From Bacillota bacterium (GTDB taxonomy: Bacteria > Bacillota > Clostridia > Peptostreptococcales > Anaerovoracaceae): a stretch of DNA of 56,288 bases. The notes below the pieces were generated by a model that had not been told where the DNA came from, searched no databases, and saw only the letters and a program-made list of their open reading frames with translations. The translations under genes were made by a program, and so were the position numbers. The DNA is taken from NCBI GenBank assembly GCA_017522185.1, contig JAFWZZ010000033.1, positions 1 to 56,288 of the forward strand, given 5' to 3'. Below, piece after piece: positions 34,189 through 42,458 of the stretch. The number at the start of each line of letters is the position of its first letter. Position 1 is the stretch's first letter.

Positions 34189-34197
34189 GTTGCGGAA

Positions 34198-35685
34198 TTA
34201 TTTGGCTTCTGTCTCTTCGCCGTCTGCGACGTCTGTCTCTGCCGGCGTACCGTTGATCACTGCGCTGATTTCGCCCTTCACCTCTTCAATGGAAGCAGGA
34301 TCTGGAATCATAACGTATGCGTAGGCACCCGGGATGGAGTAAACGGCTTCGGTGGAGCCGCTGCCGTCCAGACTGCAGCTGTCGATTTCCCATCCGCGCA
34401 TGTCGCCCAGCTGCATCTTTACCAGAGACTTCATGTCCTTGGCAGTCATGCTGATTTCGATGTTGTCGGCGATGGCAACCAGTAAGTCGTTGTACTGGGT
34501 CAGGATGGCGGTGCTGCCGGTGGCTTTGTTAATGATGCCGGAGATAACCGCCTGCTGGTTCTTCACACGCTGGCGGTCTCCTTCGGAGAAGGCCTTTCTC
34601 TCGCGTACAAAGGACAGGGCCTGTTCACCGTTGAGGTAGTTCTCACCTGCCGTGTAGTAGAAACCGTCTCTGGAAGTGAATTCTTTGTCGGAGTTTACGG
34701 TGATACCGCCCAGTGCATCAACCAGGCTGGTTACAGTCGTGAAGTTCACCTTCAGATAATACTGGATGTCCATGCCCAGCAGGTCTTCGATGGTGGCCTT
34801 GGATTCTTCCGGTCCATAGATGCCTGCGTGGGTCAGCTTGTCCAGTGCGCCGTAGCTATGTAAGGTTACGTAATAGTCTCTCGGAATGGATGTGAGCAGA
34901 ATCTTACGTTCCGTTGGATTCACGGTCATGACCATGTTTACGTCACTTCTGGACGCGTTGCTGATGGAACCGGTGGTGTCAATGCCGCTGACATAGACGC
35001 TGAATGGGTCCTTTGTCGGATCCAATGCGGCCGCAGCGGTAGTGTTTTCCACGGTAATCTTATAAGTTTTCAGGATTCTCACGGTCTCTTCGGAGAAGCC
35101 GTTATCCTCTTCAACAGCCATGTCGTAGTAGGAAGAGCTCATCAGAAGGACGTTGGTTTCGCCTTTCAAAAGCTTTTTCGTCATGTCGCCGAGGCTTTCT
35201 TCGGACTTAAACATGACTGCGACTTCTTTCGTCAGTTCTTCCTTGGCCGATTCCTGGGTGCTGCTCTGGATGTCCAGCACGGATACGGTTTCGTTCTCGA
35301 TATCTGTCACCTCTGCGTAGCTGCTGTCACCCTTCACCACCACATGGTAGTCGTAAGACTGGCTGCCTGCCAGGATATCGTTAAAGAAGCTCATGGTGCC
35401 GGAAATCATGGCCGATCCTGCGATGAGGACTAGTGCCAGAATCGCGGCTACCACTGCACTTGCCACGTGTTTCTTTCCGCGGTGTTTGGAGAACAAAAGA
35501 CCGCGAATGAGGAAGCCGCTGACTACCGCCATTGCAAAAACTACAATGAGGAAATATGTAAGCGGTAACACGTCTAAGAAGAACAGGGCTACCAGAAATG
35601 CGATGGCGGAAATGCCATAAATCGCTGCGATGATGATACTCCATATGCTGCGTTTTTTGTTTTGTTCCTGATTGGTGTTGCTCAT
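34198..35685 (-). CDS. LytR-CpsA-Psr (LCP) family wall ligase
   Basis: About 495 residues from the ATG at 35685 (MSNTNQEQNKKRS), after AAAGGGATTT. Three N-terminal membrane segments (about 15-110) are followed by an outside region and the LCP catalytic domain at about 250-410: RSDVNMVMTVNP, LLTSIPRDYYVTL, DKLTHAGIYG, GGITVNSDKEF and LNGEQALSFVRERKAFSEGDRQRVKNQQ, with the Asp and Arg residues that bind the polyprenyl pyrophosphate. Such enzymes attach teichoic acid or capsule polymers to peptidoglycan. It lies 2 bp after a flavoprotein gene. Confidence 0.92.
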   Translation of the reverse strand: MSNTNQEQNKKRSIWSIIIAAIYGISAIAFLVALFFLDVLPLTYFLIVVFAMAVVSGFLIRGLLFSKHRGKKHVASAVVAAILALVLIAGSAMISGTMSFFNDILAGSQSYDYHVVVKGDSSYAEVTDIENETVSVLDIQSSTQESAKEELTKEVAVMFKSEESLGDMTKKLLKGETNVLLMSSSYYDMAVEEDNGFSEETVRILKTYKITVENTTAAAALDPTKDPFSVYVSGIDTTGSISNASRSDVNMVMTVNPTERKILLTSIPRDYYVTLHSYGALDKLTHAGIYGPEESKATIEDLLGMDIQYYLKVNFTTVTSLVDALGGITVNSDKEFTSRDGFYYTAGENYLNGEQALSFVRERKAFSEGDRQRVKNQQAVISGIINKATGSTAILTQYNDLLVAIADNIEISMTAKDMKSLVKMQLGDMRGWEIDSCSLDGSGSTEAVYSIPGAYAYVMIPDPASIEEVKGEISAVINGTPAETDVADGEETEAK

Positions 35686-35687
35686 GG

Positions 35688-37271
35688 TTAAATCCCTTTC
35701 GGTTCTGTGTATTTTGCGATGATTTTTTCCGCGGCTTTGATGCCGTCGCATGCAGCGCTGGTGATACCGCCTGCATGACCGGTGCCTTCTCCCGCAGGAT
35801 AAAGGCCGGTGAAAGTGCCTTCCATATTTTCGTTTCTAGGGAATCTGACAGGGGAAGAACTTCTGGTTTCTACCGCTGTCATCTTTGCGTCGTCTGCGTC
35901 AAAGCCTTTGATTTTCCTGCCTAAGAACGGCATGGCTTCGCGCATGGCCTCTGCCGCAAAGTCCGGCATGGAGTTTTCTACGGCTTTGGCTGACGGATGA
36001 CCGTCGCGGAATGCCCCCCAGGTGGTGGTCGGCGCCTTGTATGTACCGCCGCCGTTTTCGAAGGCCAGTCTCTCGTATTTCTCCTGGAATTCGATGCCTG
36101 CCAGCGGATGAGTGGAACCAAAATCCTCTACTCTTACGTCAACCAGCAGCGCGCTGTTGGCGGTGCCACTGTCACGGTTTCTGTTGCTCATGCCATTGGT
36201 CACTACGCCGCCTTCCTGGGAAGATGCGATGACCACTTCGCCGCCGGGACACATGCAGAAGGTATAGACGCCTCTGCCGTTTTCACAGCGATGGGAAAGC
36301 TTGTATTCTGCCGGCGGCAGACCTTTTGTACCGCCGTACTGGGCACGGTCGATGAGACTCTGCGGATGCTCGATACGGACGCCGATGGAGAACGGTTTCT
36401 GGGTCATCTTGACGCCTTTCTCGTAGAGGTAGCGGAAGGTGTCCCGGGCGCTGTGGCCGATGGCCAGGATGACGTCATCGGTTTCCAGCGTATATGTCTC
36501 TCCATTCTGTTCATAGGTTACGCCGGTGACGGTTCTGCCTTTGGTCTGCAGCTCGGTGAGCCTTGCACCAAAGCGGATATCGCCGCCGCTTGCAATGATT
36601 TCTTCTCTGATGTTCTTTACCACGGTTCGCAGCACGTCGGTGCCGATGTGTGGTTTCTGCTTATACAGGATGTCCTCGTCTGCGCCGGCCTTGACGAACT
36701 CGGTCAGAACCTTGCGGATGCGGACGTCTTTGATGCCGGTGGTCAGCTTGCCGTCGGAGAAAGTGCCTGCGCCGCCTTCGCCGAACTGGACGTTGGATTC
36801 AGGATTGAGGACGCCGGTTTTCCAGAAACGCTCCACATCTTCCACACGCTGTTCCACCTTGTTGCCGCGCTCTAAGATAATCGGCGCGTAGCCCCGCTTT
36901 GCCAGGATGAGGCCGGCAAACATACCGCACGGGCCGAAGCCGACGATGACCGGTCTGTTGCGCATCTCTGCATCGCCTGCAGGGACTTCCTGATAGCGCA
37001 TATCGGGCGCGTCTTCCAGGCCGTTTTTCTTAGTCTTCGGGATGGTTACTGCCTGCCTCGGATTCTGCCTTGTCACTGCACGAAAATCAACGGAATAGAC
37101 GAATTTGATGTCGTTTTTGTCTCTGGCGTCGATGGATTCCTTGACGATTTCCATGTCGGTGAGGATCAGGTTGCGGTTCCCGATCCGCTGGATGATCTTG
37201 CGGGGAATATCGCCTTTGGACTCGTTCATGCCGATTTTGATCTGGTGAATTCTGTACATATTCTGGTTCAT
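35688..37271 (-). CDS. FAD-dependent dehydrogenase (COG2509 type)
   Basis: 527 residues. An N-terminal region (about 1-90) precedes the FAD Rossmann motif IVGFGPCGMFAGLILAKRGYAPIILERG at about 107-134. Later motifs include NVQFGEGGAGTFSDGKLTTG, ILAIGHSARDTFRYLYEKGV, MCPGGEVVIASS, RSSSPVRFPRNE and the C-terminal GLYPAGEGTGHAGGITSAACDG. This is the widespread but uncharacterised COG2509 group. It overlaps the upstream HI0933-type flavoprotein by 4 bp. Substrate unknown. Confidence 0.85.
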   Translation of the reverse strand: MNQNMYRIHQIKIGMNESKGDIPRKIIQRIGNRNLILTDMEIVKESIDARDKNDIKFVYSVDFRAVTRQNPRQAVTIPKTKKNGLEDAPDMRYQEVPAGDAEMRNRPVIVGFGPCGMFAGLILAKRGYAPIILERGNKVEQRVEDVERFWKTGVLNPESNVQFGEGGAGTFSDGKLTTGIKDVRIRKVLTEFVKAGADEDILYKQKPHIGTDVLRTVVKNIREEIIASGGDIRFGARLTELQTKGRTVTGVTYEQNGETYTLETDDVILAIGHSARDTFRYLYEKGVKMTQKPFSIGVRIEHPQSLIDRAQYGGTKGLPPAEYKLSHRCENGRGVYTFCMCPGGEVVIASSQEGGVVTNGMSNRNRDSGTANSALLVDVRVEDFGSTHPLAGIEFQEKYERLAFENGGGTYKAPTTTWGAFRDGHPSAKAVENSMPDFAAEAMREAMPFLGRKIKGFDADDAKMTAVETRSSSPVRFPRNENMEGTFTGLYPAGEGTGHAGGITSAACDGIKAAEKIIAKYTEPKGI

Positions 37272-38404
37272 CGCGCCATCTCCTTTCCTGCAATAGTGCC
37301 GGTTTCCCAGGCATTCTGCAAATTATATCCGCCGCAAGGGCCGTCAAAATCTAATATTTCGCCTGCAAAATACAGGTCTTTGATTTTCCTGGATTCCATG
37401 GTTTCCGGGTTCACCTCGTCGAGGCTTACACCGCCTTTGGTTGCCTGGGCAAAGTCCCAGCCTTTGGCCCCCTTCGGGGAGAGCGGGAATGCCTTCAGCA
37501 GGGTTGCCGAATCTGACGGATCGCCCTTCGCTGACGCGTAAATCATGTCTGCCACCGGGCCGCGGACCAGGTATTCCAGTATGGATTCCTCACGGAAACC
37601 CAGCTCCTGACGCTGACGGAGCAGCTTTGTCAGTTCTGCAGCTTCTATTTCAGGGAAAAAGTCGATAAAAATCCGGTAATCATCGAAGCCGTCCAGGAAG
37701 CTTCTGCCTTCCGGAATCAGCAGGAATCTGGACAGATTGAACACGCAGATGCCGGAAATGCCGGTCTTGGTAAACTGGATTTCCCCTCTTTCCCGGAAAA
37801 TTTCCTCGTTATGATATGTCAGTGAAACCGCTGCCTTGGCACGGATGCCGGCCAGGCGGGTCATGTCTTCTTTGATGTCTACTGCGGTGAGAACCGGGAT
37901 TGGTTTTTCCACCTTGTGACCGAAAGCCTTTGCCCAGCGGTAGCCGTCGCCGGTCGTTCCAAACTGGGGACCTGCCTTGCCGCCGCAGGCGATGAGTACC
38001 TTCTTCGCGTGGAGCTGGCCGGTCTTCAGATGGAGGATAAAATGCTCCTTTTTCTCGATTTCCAGTACCTCTGCGGAAGTGCGGATTTCGATGTCCAGTT
38101 GGTGCAACCTGTGTTTCAGGGCTTCCTGTACGGCACGGGATTCCTCAGTATAAGGGTAAAGTCTGCCCTCGCTGTCTGCTCTGGTAATCACGCCCAGTCT
38201 TCTGAAGAAGTCCAGCGTCTCTGTGACGCGGGCGCAGGCCAGATTGGACAGGTTACACTTGCCGTTGCCGGATGCCAGAATCTTCTTACCCAGCTGGTTT
38301 TTCTTTTCTATGATGCAAATGTGCAGTGCGGGGTTCGCTTCCTTTGCGTAGATTGCGGCCGTCATGCCGGCTGCCCCGCCGCCAACAATACAAATATCGA
38401 TCAT
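37268..38404 (-). CDS. HI0933/YhiN-type flavoprotein
   Basis: 378 residues. IVGGGAAGMTAAIYAKEANP at about 6-25 binds FAD; ASGNGKCNLSN at about 46-56 is the family hallmark, and GGVSLDEVNPETMESRKIKDLYFAGEILDFDGPCGGYNLQNAWETG closes the protein. Members are annotated as aminoacetone oxidase or NAD(P)/FAD-dependent oxidoreductase but the reaction in this lineage is not known. It is the first gene of a three-gene run with the COG2509 enzyme and the LCP gene. Full length. Confidence 0.88.
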   Translation of the reverse strand: MIDICIVGGGAAGMTAAIYAKEANPALHICIIEKKNQLGKKILASGNGKCNLSNLACARVTETLDFFRRLGVITRADSEGRLYPYTEESRAVQEALKHRLHQLDIEIRTSAEVLEIEKKEHFILHLKTGQLHAKKVLIACGGKAGPQFGTTGDGYRWAKAFGHKVEKPIPVLTAVDIKEDMTRLAGIRAKAAVSLTYHNEEIFRERGEIQFTKTGISGICVFNLSRFLLIPEGRSFLDGFDDYRIFIDFFPEIEAAELTKLLRQRQELGFREESILEYLVRGPVADMIYASAKGDPSDSATLLKAFPLSPKGAKGWDFAQATKGGVSLDEVNPETMESRKIKDLYFAGEILDFDGPCGGYNLQNAWETGTIAGKEMAR

Positions 38405-38452
38405 GGTATTTTTGCCTTTCCTATAAGTTCTCCTTATTGTACCACAGAATCA

Positions 38453-38492
38453 CAAAAAAAACAGCTTTGGCAGGTATCTTCTACTGCCAAAG
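38453..38492 (-). terminator. Terminator after the DUF308-like gene
   Basis: CTTTGGCAG and CTGCCAAAG pair around a 10-nt loop, followed on the minus strand by a run of T. Confidence 0.88.
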
Positions 38493-38507
38493 CATGTTAA
38501 TTTTTTC

Positions 38508-39425
38508 CTAGTCTTCTTTTGGTTCTTCTGCAGGCTCTTCTGCAGGCTCTGCGTCTGTTTCAGCCGGCTCTTCTGCTGCGGCTTCTTTTGCAAGCTTCGC
38601 CATTTCTGCCGCCGCTGCTTCTTTGTCTGCCTCGTAGGCTTTGTTGGCTTCTGCCACCGCTTCTTCTGCCGCCGCTGCCGCTTCTTCTTTGATTTCGGCA
38701 ATGGTTGCGATGCTGATTGGTTCCACAACGACCGGTTCTGCGATGATTTCGTGGAATTCCTTTTCTTCTTCCACTTCCTTCAGTGCAGCCTTCGCTTCTC
38801 TCACCTTGTCGATGGCTTCCTTCATTTCTTCCTTCGCCTGTGCTGCAGCTTCTTCTGCTTCTCTTACTTTCTGTGCCTTGGACTTAATCAGTTCAGGCTT
38901 GTTGTAAGCGATGGAGAAGGAAATCTTGATCACGACTGCCGCCTGTACAGTGATAATCAGACCTACCAGTGTCAGTACGGACATGTTGAATAACAGGGTG
39001 TTGAAGAATGCAACCAGACCAAAGATGCTGGCCAGCAGCGCTGTCACCAGATCCCAGTAATAGTTGACGTCTTTTTCTTCGTGTGGTACGGCTTCTTTCA
39101 TGGAGAACATAACTACCAGGCCTCTGATCCCGGAGATGCAGCTCCACATACCGAATACTGCCGGTACCGCAACGTCTGCCGCCAGTACACCGGAAATAAC
39201 AACCACGCCCAGCAGGAATGTGGTAACACCTTCGATTAAAATCCAGTGCTTGTCCTCTTCGTCGTCAACAGCCTTTTTATATGCAAAACATTCTACAATG
39301 CCCACGATTAACATACCTAATCCGATTGGGAACGCTAAAGACAGGAAGGATAATCCTCCACTTGCCACAGCCACAATACCCAAAAGTGCAAGCATCGCCC
39401 CTGCAATGATCGTAATAATTCTCAT
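38508..39425 (-). CDS. DUF308/HdeD-like membrane protein with Ala/Glu-rich tail
   Basis: 305 residues. Five or six membrane helices (about 5-180: TIIAGAMLALLGIVAVASGG, IEGVTTFLLGVVVISGV, MWSCISGIRGLVV, LLASIFGLVAFFN, LTLVGLIITVQAAVV) form a DUF308-like core. Residues 185-305 are highly charged and Ala/Glu-rich, with long heptad-like helices (EAEEAAAQAKEEMKEAIDKV) and a Pro-Glu-Asp end, probably cytoplasmic. Function unknown. Start follows AAAGGAGG. It is a single-gene unit. Confidence 0.65.
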   Translation of the reverse strand: MRIITIIAGAMLALLGIVAVASGGLSFLSLAFPIGLGMLIVGIVECFAYKKAVDDEEDKHWILIEGVTTFLLGVVVISGVLAADVAVPAVFGMWSCISGIRGLVVMFSMKEAVPHEEKDVNYYWDLVTALLASIFGLVAFFNTLLFNMSVLTLVGLIITVQAAVVIKISFSIAYNKPELIKSKAQKVREAEEAAAQAKEEMKEAIDKVREAKAALKEVEEEKEFHEIIAEPVVVEPISIATIAEIKEEAAAAAEEAVAEANKAYEADKEAAAAEMAKLAKEAAAEEPAETDAEPAEEPAEEPKED

Positions 39426-39477
39426 TCGGGTCTACCTCCTTTTATTTCATAGATATTTTAATTATACAGAATTTCCG

Positions 39478-39505
39478 TTGTGAATTCAACCTTTTGTGCT
39501 AAAAT
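39478..39505 (+). promoter_or_regulatory. dinB promoter directly before the start codon
   Basis: TTGTGA (39478-39483), 16 bp, TAAAAT (39500-39505). Transcription would begin at about 39511-39513, at the ATG itself (39512), so the mRNA could be leaderless. There is no ribosome site before the ATG. Confidence 0.5.
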
Positions 39506-39511
39506 GGGTGT

Positions 39512-40705
39512 ATGGACAGAGTAATTTTACATTGTGACATGAATGGGTTCTTCGCATCTGTGGAACTTCTGGACAGGCCGGATCTGGCGGACAAGCCGAT
39601 GGCCGTCTGCGGTGACCCGGAAAGCCGGCATGGCATTATATTGGCTAAAAATGAACTGGCCAAGCGGTGCGGTGTTGTGACTGCCGAGACCATCTGGCAG
39701 GCAAAGAAAAAATGTCCGGATCTTCAGCTGGTGGCACCCCATCATGAGAAGTACAAAATGTACAGCAAAAAAATAAACCAGATTTATCTGCAGTACACCG
39801 ACATGGTGGAGCCGTTCAGTATCGACGAGTCCTGGCTGGATGTAACTGCCAGCCTGCAGCTCTTCGGCAACGGTGTTGAAATTGCAGATCAGATTCGTGA
39901 GAGGGTAAAACGGGAACTGGGCCTGACCCTCTCTGTTGGCGTGTCCTATAATAAGATTTTTGCTAAAATGGGAAGTGAATATAAGAAGCCGGATGCTACC
40001 ACCGTGATTTCCCGGGAGAACTACCGGGATCTGCTCTGGCCCCTGGATGTGGGCGATATGTTTTTCGTCGGCGCGGCCACAGCGGAGAAACTTCGTTCGA
40101 TGGGTATTGCCACCATCGGGGATCTGGCCCGTGCCAACCCGCTGGCTTTGGAAGCCTTGCTGGGAAAACACGGCCCGATGCTCCACCGCTACGTCAACGG
40201 CCTGGACGACGACCCGGTCCGCCGCTACGACCAGCGGGAACCTGTAAAATCCGTCGGAAACGGCATCACCTTCAAACGGAATCTGATTGGCCTCGATGAT
40301 ATCACCACCGCGGTGACAGCTCTGGCTGATACGGTAGCAACCAGGCTGCGGGCACAGCAGCTCAAAGCCCGGGGCGTAAAGGTAGACATCAAAGACCCCA
40401 ACTTCCGAACCATTACCCGCCAGAAACAGCTGCCTCACCCGACCCATTCCACTGCGGATGTGCGCGAGGCGGCCATGGAACTGATCGCTGCATCCTGGCG
40501 GCCGTCGGATCCGATCCGCCTGCTGACCATCACCGCCATTAACCTAACCGGCGAAATGGCCGACGAACAGCTTTCCCTGTTCGATGCTCCTGTCATCGAG
40601 CGTGAGCGCGACGAATCCCTGGACAAAGCCATGGACGACATTCGCCGCAAGTTCGGCGACAGCTCTATTACCTTCGGCCAGATGATTGATAATGATTTGG
40701 TTTGA
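39512..40705 (+). CDS. dinB: DNA polymerase IV (DinB, Y family)
   Basis: 397 residues. The palm has ILHCDMNGFFASVE (Asp9) and FSIDESWLDVT (Asp105, Glu106), the catalytic acidic residues of error-prone translesion polymerases. VGVSYNKIFAKMGSEYKKPD and two helix-hairpin-helix turns follow, then the little-finger domain from about 240. Near the C-terminus EQLSLFD is a canonical sliding-clamp binding motif (QxxLF). No ribosome site precedes the ATG. I see no LexA box in the promoter, so SOS control is not supported. Confidence 0.95.
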   Translation: MDRVILHCDMNGFFASVELLDRPDLADKPMAVCGDPESRHGIILAKNELAKRCGVVTAETIWQAKKKCPDLQLVAPHHEKYKMYSKKINQIYLQYTDMVEPFSIDESWLDVTASLQLFGNGVEIADQIRERVKRELGLTLSVGVSYNKIFAKMGSEYKKPDATTVISRENYRDLLWPLDVGDMFFVGAATAEKLRSMGIATIGDLARANPLALEALLGKHGPMLHRYVNGLDDDPVRRYDQREPVKSVGNGITFKRNLIGLDDITTAVTALADTVATRLRAQQLKARGVKVDIKDPNFRTITRQKQLPHPTHSTADVREAAMELIAASWRPSDPIRLLTITAINLTGEMADEQLSLFDAPVIERERDESLDKAMDDIRRKFGDSSITFGQMIDNDLV

Positions 40706-40738
40706 TTATATTTTATTTAGCTTTGGCAAATCTGAGAA

Positions 40739-41008
40739 GTTCTAGAAATACTGCTATTTGAGGCCGATTTCTAGAACTTTTTTCTTTTGTGTTCTAGAAA
40801 TCCCAGGCTTTGCATTGAAATTCTAGAAAATTCTACTTTGCTTTTCTAGAAAAATTGGGCTTTCCTGCTCATTTTCTAGAAATACTCTCTGCTTTTTCCA
40901 GGAAACTCTTTGTTTTTTCTAGAAAACCCCTTCCAGAACCTCTCATTTCTAGAACCTGCAAACGGAAAGTTCTAGAAAACATACCTTTCCGTAATAGTTT
41001 TCTAGAAC
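40739..41008. repeat. Array 2: TTCTAGAA sites with the same ruler as array 1
   Basis: TTCTAGAA cores start at 40740, 40769, 40792, 40821, 40844, 40874, 40917, 40947, 40970 and 41000; steps 29, 23, 29, 23, 30, 43, 30, 23, 30. A degenerate palindromic site TTCCAGGAA sits at 40896-40904 inside the 43-bp step. Pairs 29-30 bp apart run forward (GTTCTAGAAA) then reverse (TTTCTAGAAC) in the outer pairs. Intervening sequences are unlike each other and unlike array 1. First to last core is 260 bp, as for the paired part of array 1. It lies between the convergent dinB and a nuclease-like gene. Confidence 0.9.
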
Positions 41009-41022
41009 TTTTCATTTCGCAC

Positions 41023-41814
41023 TTACATCATAAAGTTTGTAATCAGCCTATCCAAAGCCTGCGCATCGATATTTCCATCCAGATCATCGAAAGTAAACAG
41101 GATATCCTCGTAAGGCCGGTATCCGTTGGTGATATAGTATTCTATTTTCCACATTGCGTTTCTGCGGTATTCTGGATCGTCCATCCTGCCAAAATGCTCA
41201 TGCATTTTTATCTTGTTTATTCTTGGAATCAGCACCTTGAAATCCGGTGCAAAATATTTGCTGCCTATCTCTGTGATTTCTTCGTAGCGGTATTGCGCAT
41301 TTTTTATGAAATAGGTGTTTGCAATAATTACTTCTGACTTAGATCGGACCATGTCACCCTTCATCGTTTTGTGGGTCAGCTGTTCCGGGTACTTTTCGCT
41401 TCTTCTGTAGGGCTGGTCACCCCAGTCTAATTTGCTTTTTCGCTTATGCACAGAAAACAAATCAATCTGCTCCGACTGATATGCCTGGCCCAGGCTCTCC
41501 CTTACGCTTTCGGGATTTGGGTCCTGATACGCCTCGAGAAAATCCATCATCAGCTGTTCGTTATGTTTCATTCTTTCTGCCGTATGGAACAGTATCTTGC
41601 GTTTCATTAACTCCTGGACCTCATGTTGATTCTCATTGCCCAAATAGATGGTACTCCCCTGATCATATTTATTGTAATAATTTCTCCCATTCTTCTGATA
41701 GACGGACAGATTCCCTTCGGGCAAAGATCTCAACTGCTTCTCACAAATCTTCATCATATTCCGATGCTGGCGCAGTGCGCGTTCCAAAAAGTCTTTTACG
41801 TCGTACATCTCCAC
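41023..41814 (-). CDS. Putative PD-(D/E)XK-like nuclease-fold protein
   Basis: 263 residues, not firmly recognised. The N-terminal half (about 1-130) is helical and charged. The C-terminal half has an order of motifs seen in restriction-endonuclease-like proteins: RSKSEVIIANTYF (Glu), RYEEITE, YFAPDFKVLIP (PDF, candidate active Asp), then HEHFGRMDDPEYRRNAMWKIEYYITNGYRPYEDILFTFDD. Related clostridial proteins have WEHxGMMDxxxY at this place. Whether it cuts DNA is unknown. Array 2 ends 14 bp from its stop codon, so a link to the array is worth testing but is not shown. Confidence 0.5.
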   Translation of the reverse strand: MEMYDVKDFLERALRQHRNMMKICEKQLRSLPEGNLSVYQKNGRNYYNKYDQGSTIYLGNENQHEVQELMKRKILFHTAERMKHNEQLMMDFLEAYQDPNPESVRESLGQAYQSEQIDLFSVHKRKSKLDWGDQPYRRSEKYPEQLTHKTMKGDMVRSKSEVIIANTYFIKNAQYRYEEITEIGSKYFAPDFKVLIPRINKIKMHEHFGRMDDPEYRRNAMWKIEYYITNGYRPYEDILFTFDDLDGNIDAQALDRLITNFMM

Positions 41815-41897
41815 ACTCCTTTCTGGAAATATTTTACAGCAAATGCCAGCGGCCAGTCAAGAAAAATTTTACAGAATTTCCCATTTCAAGGATACCG

Positions 41898-41928
41898 ACA
41901 AAAAAAGACAACGCGCTCACGCATTGCC
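41898..41928 (-). terminator. Terminator of the lysO-dnaE-pfkA-flavodoxin run
   Basis: On the minus strand GGCAATGCG pairs with CGCGTTGTC around TGAG, followed by a long T-run (A-run 41898-41906 on the plus strand). Confidence 0.85.
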
Positions 41929-41945
41929 TTTTTTATAATATCTGT

Positions 41946-42446
41946 TTACTTCAGTGCATCCACGATGTACTTGATTTCGCTGCGGTCCACACGGTCCGCA
42001 CCGTTGACGATGGCATCTCTCAGCTCCGGATTGCTGTTGTCCATCAGTTTCTTCATGATGCCCATGATGATTTTGTCGCCGCCCTTGATTTCGTCCGGTT
42101 TGTATGCGCCCGGCAGGAAATAGCACGGCACGTCCTCGAGCTCTTTCTTGAAGTTGATTTCCCTGCATTCCTGTCTCGCCGCGATGCCGTCTGTATTGAG
42201 ACCCACCGCAAAGGCGAAGACGTCTTTGACGCAAAAGGTTCCCATATTCTTTCGCAGGAACTCGATGCCCTGCAGGCCGCCTGCGCGGAGCCATCCCCCA
42301 AAGACGATGGTGTCGTAGTCAGACAGGTCAGAGCCCTTGCACTGATCCACATCAAAGAGATCAGCCCCCGTCTCCTCCGCAATCCACTGGGCGTACTGCT
42401 TGGTGCTGCCTCTTTTGCTCTTATATACTACTGCGATTTTTCTCAT
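41946..42446 (-). CDS. Flavodoxin-domain protein
   Basis: 166 residues. VVYKSKRGSTKQYAQWIAEETGADLFDV at the start is the flavodoxin FMN phosphate loop (T/SxxGxT type: SKRGSTKQ), and TIVFGGWLRAGGLQGIEFL and FAVGLNTDG follow. Length and pattern fit the flavodoxin_5/HemG-like group, not classic small flavodoxins. A cytosolic FMN redox carrier or an oxidoreductase is likely. Located 12 bp after pfkA, last gene of the run. Confidence 0.8.
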   Translation of the reverse strand: MRKIAVVYKSKRGSTKQYAQWIAEETGADLFDVDQCKGSDLSDYDTIVFGGWLRAGGLQGIEFLRKNMGTFCVKDVFAFAVGLNTDGIAARQECREINFKKELEDVPCYFLPGAYKPDEIKGGDKIIMGIMKKLMDNSNPELRDAIVNGADRVDRSEIKYIVDALK

Positions 42447-42458
42447 ATCAAAGTCTCC

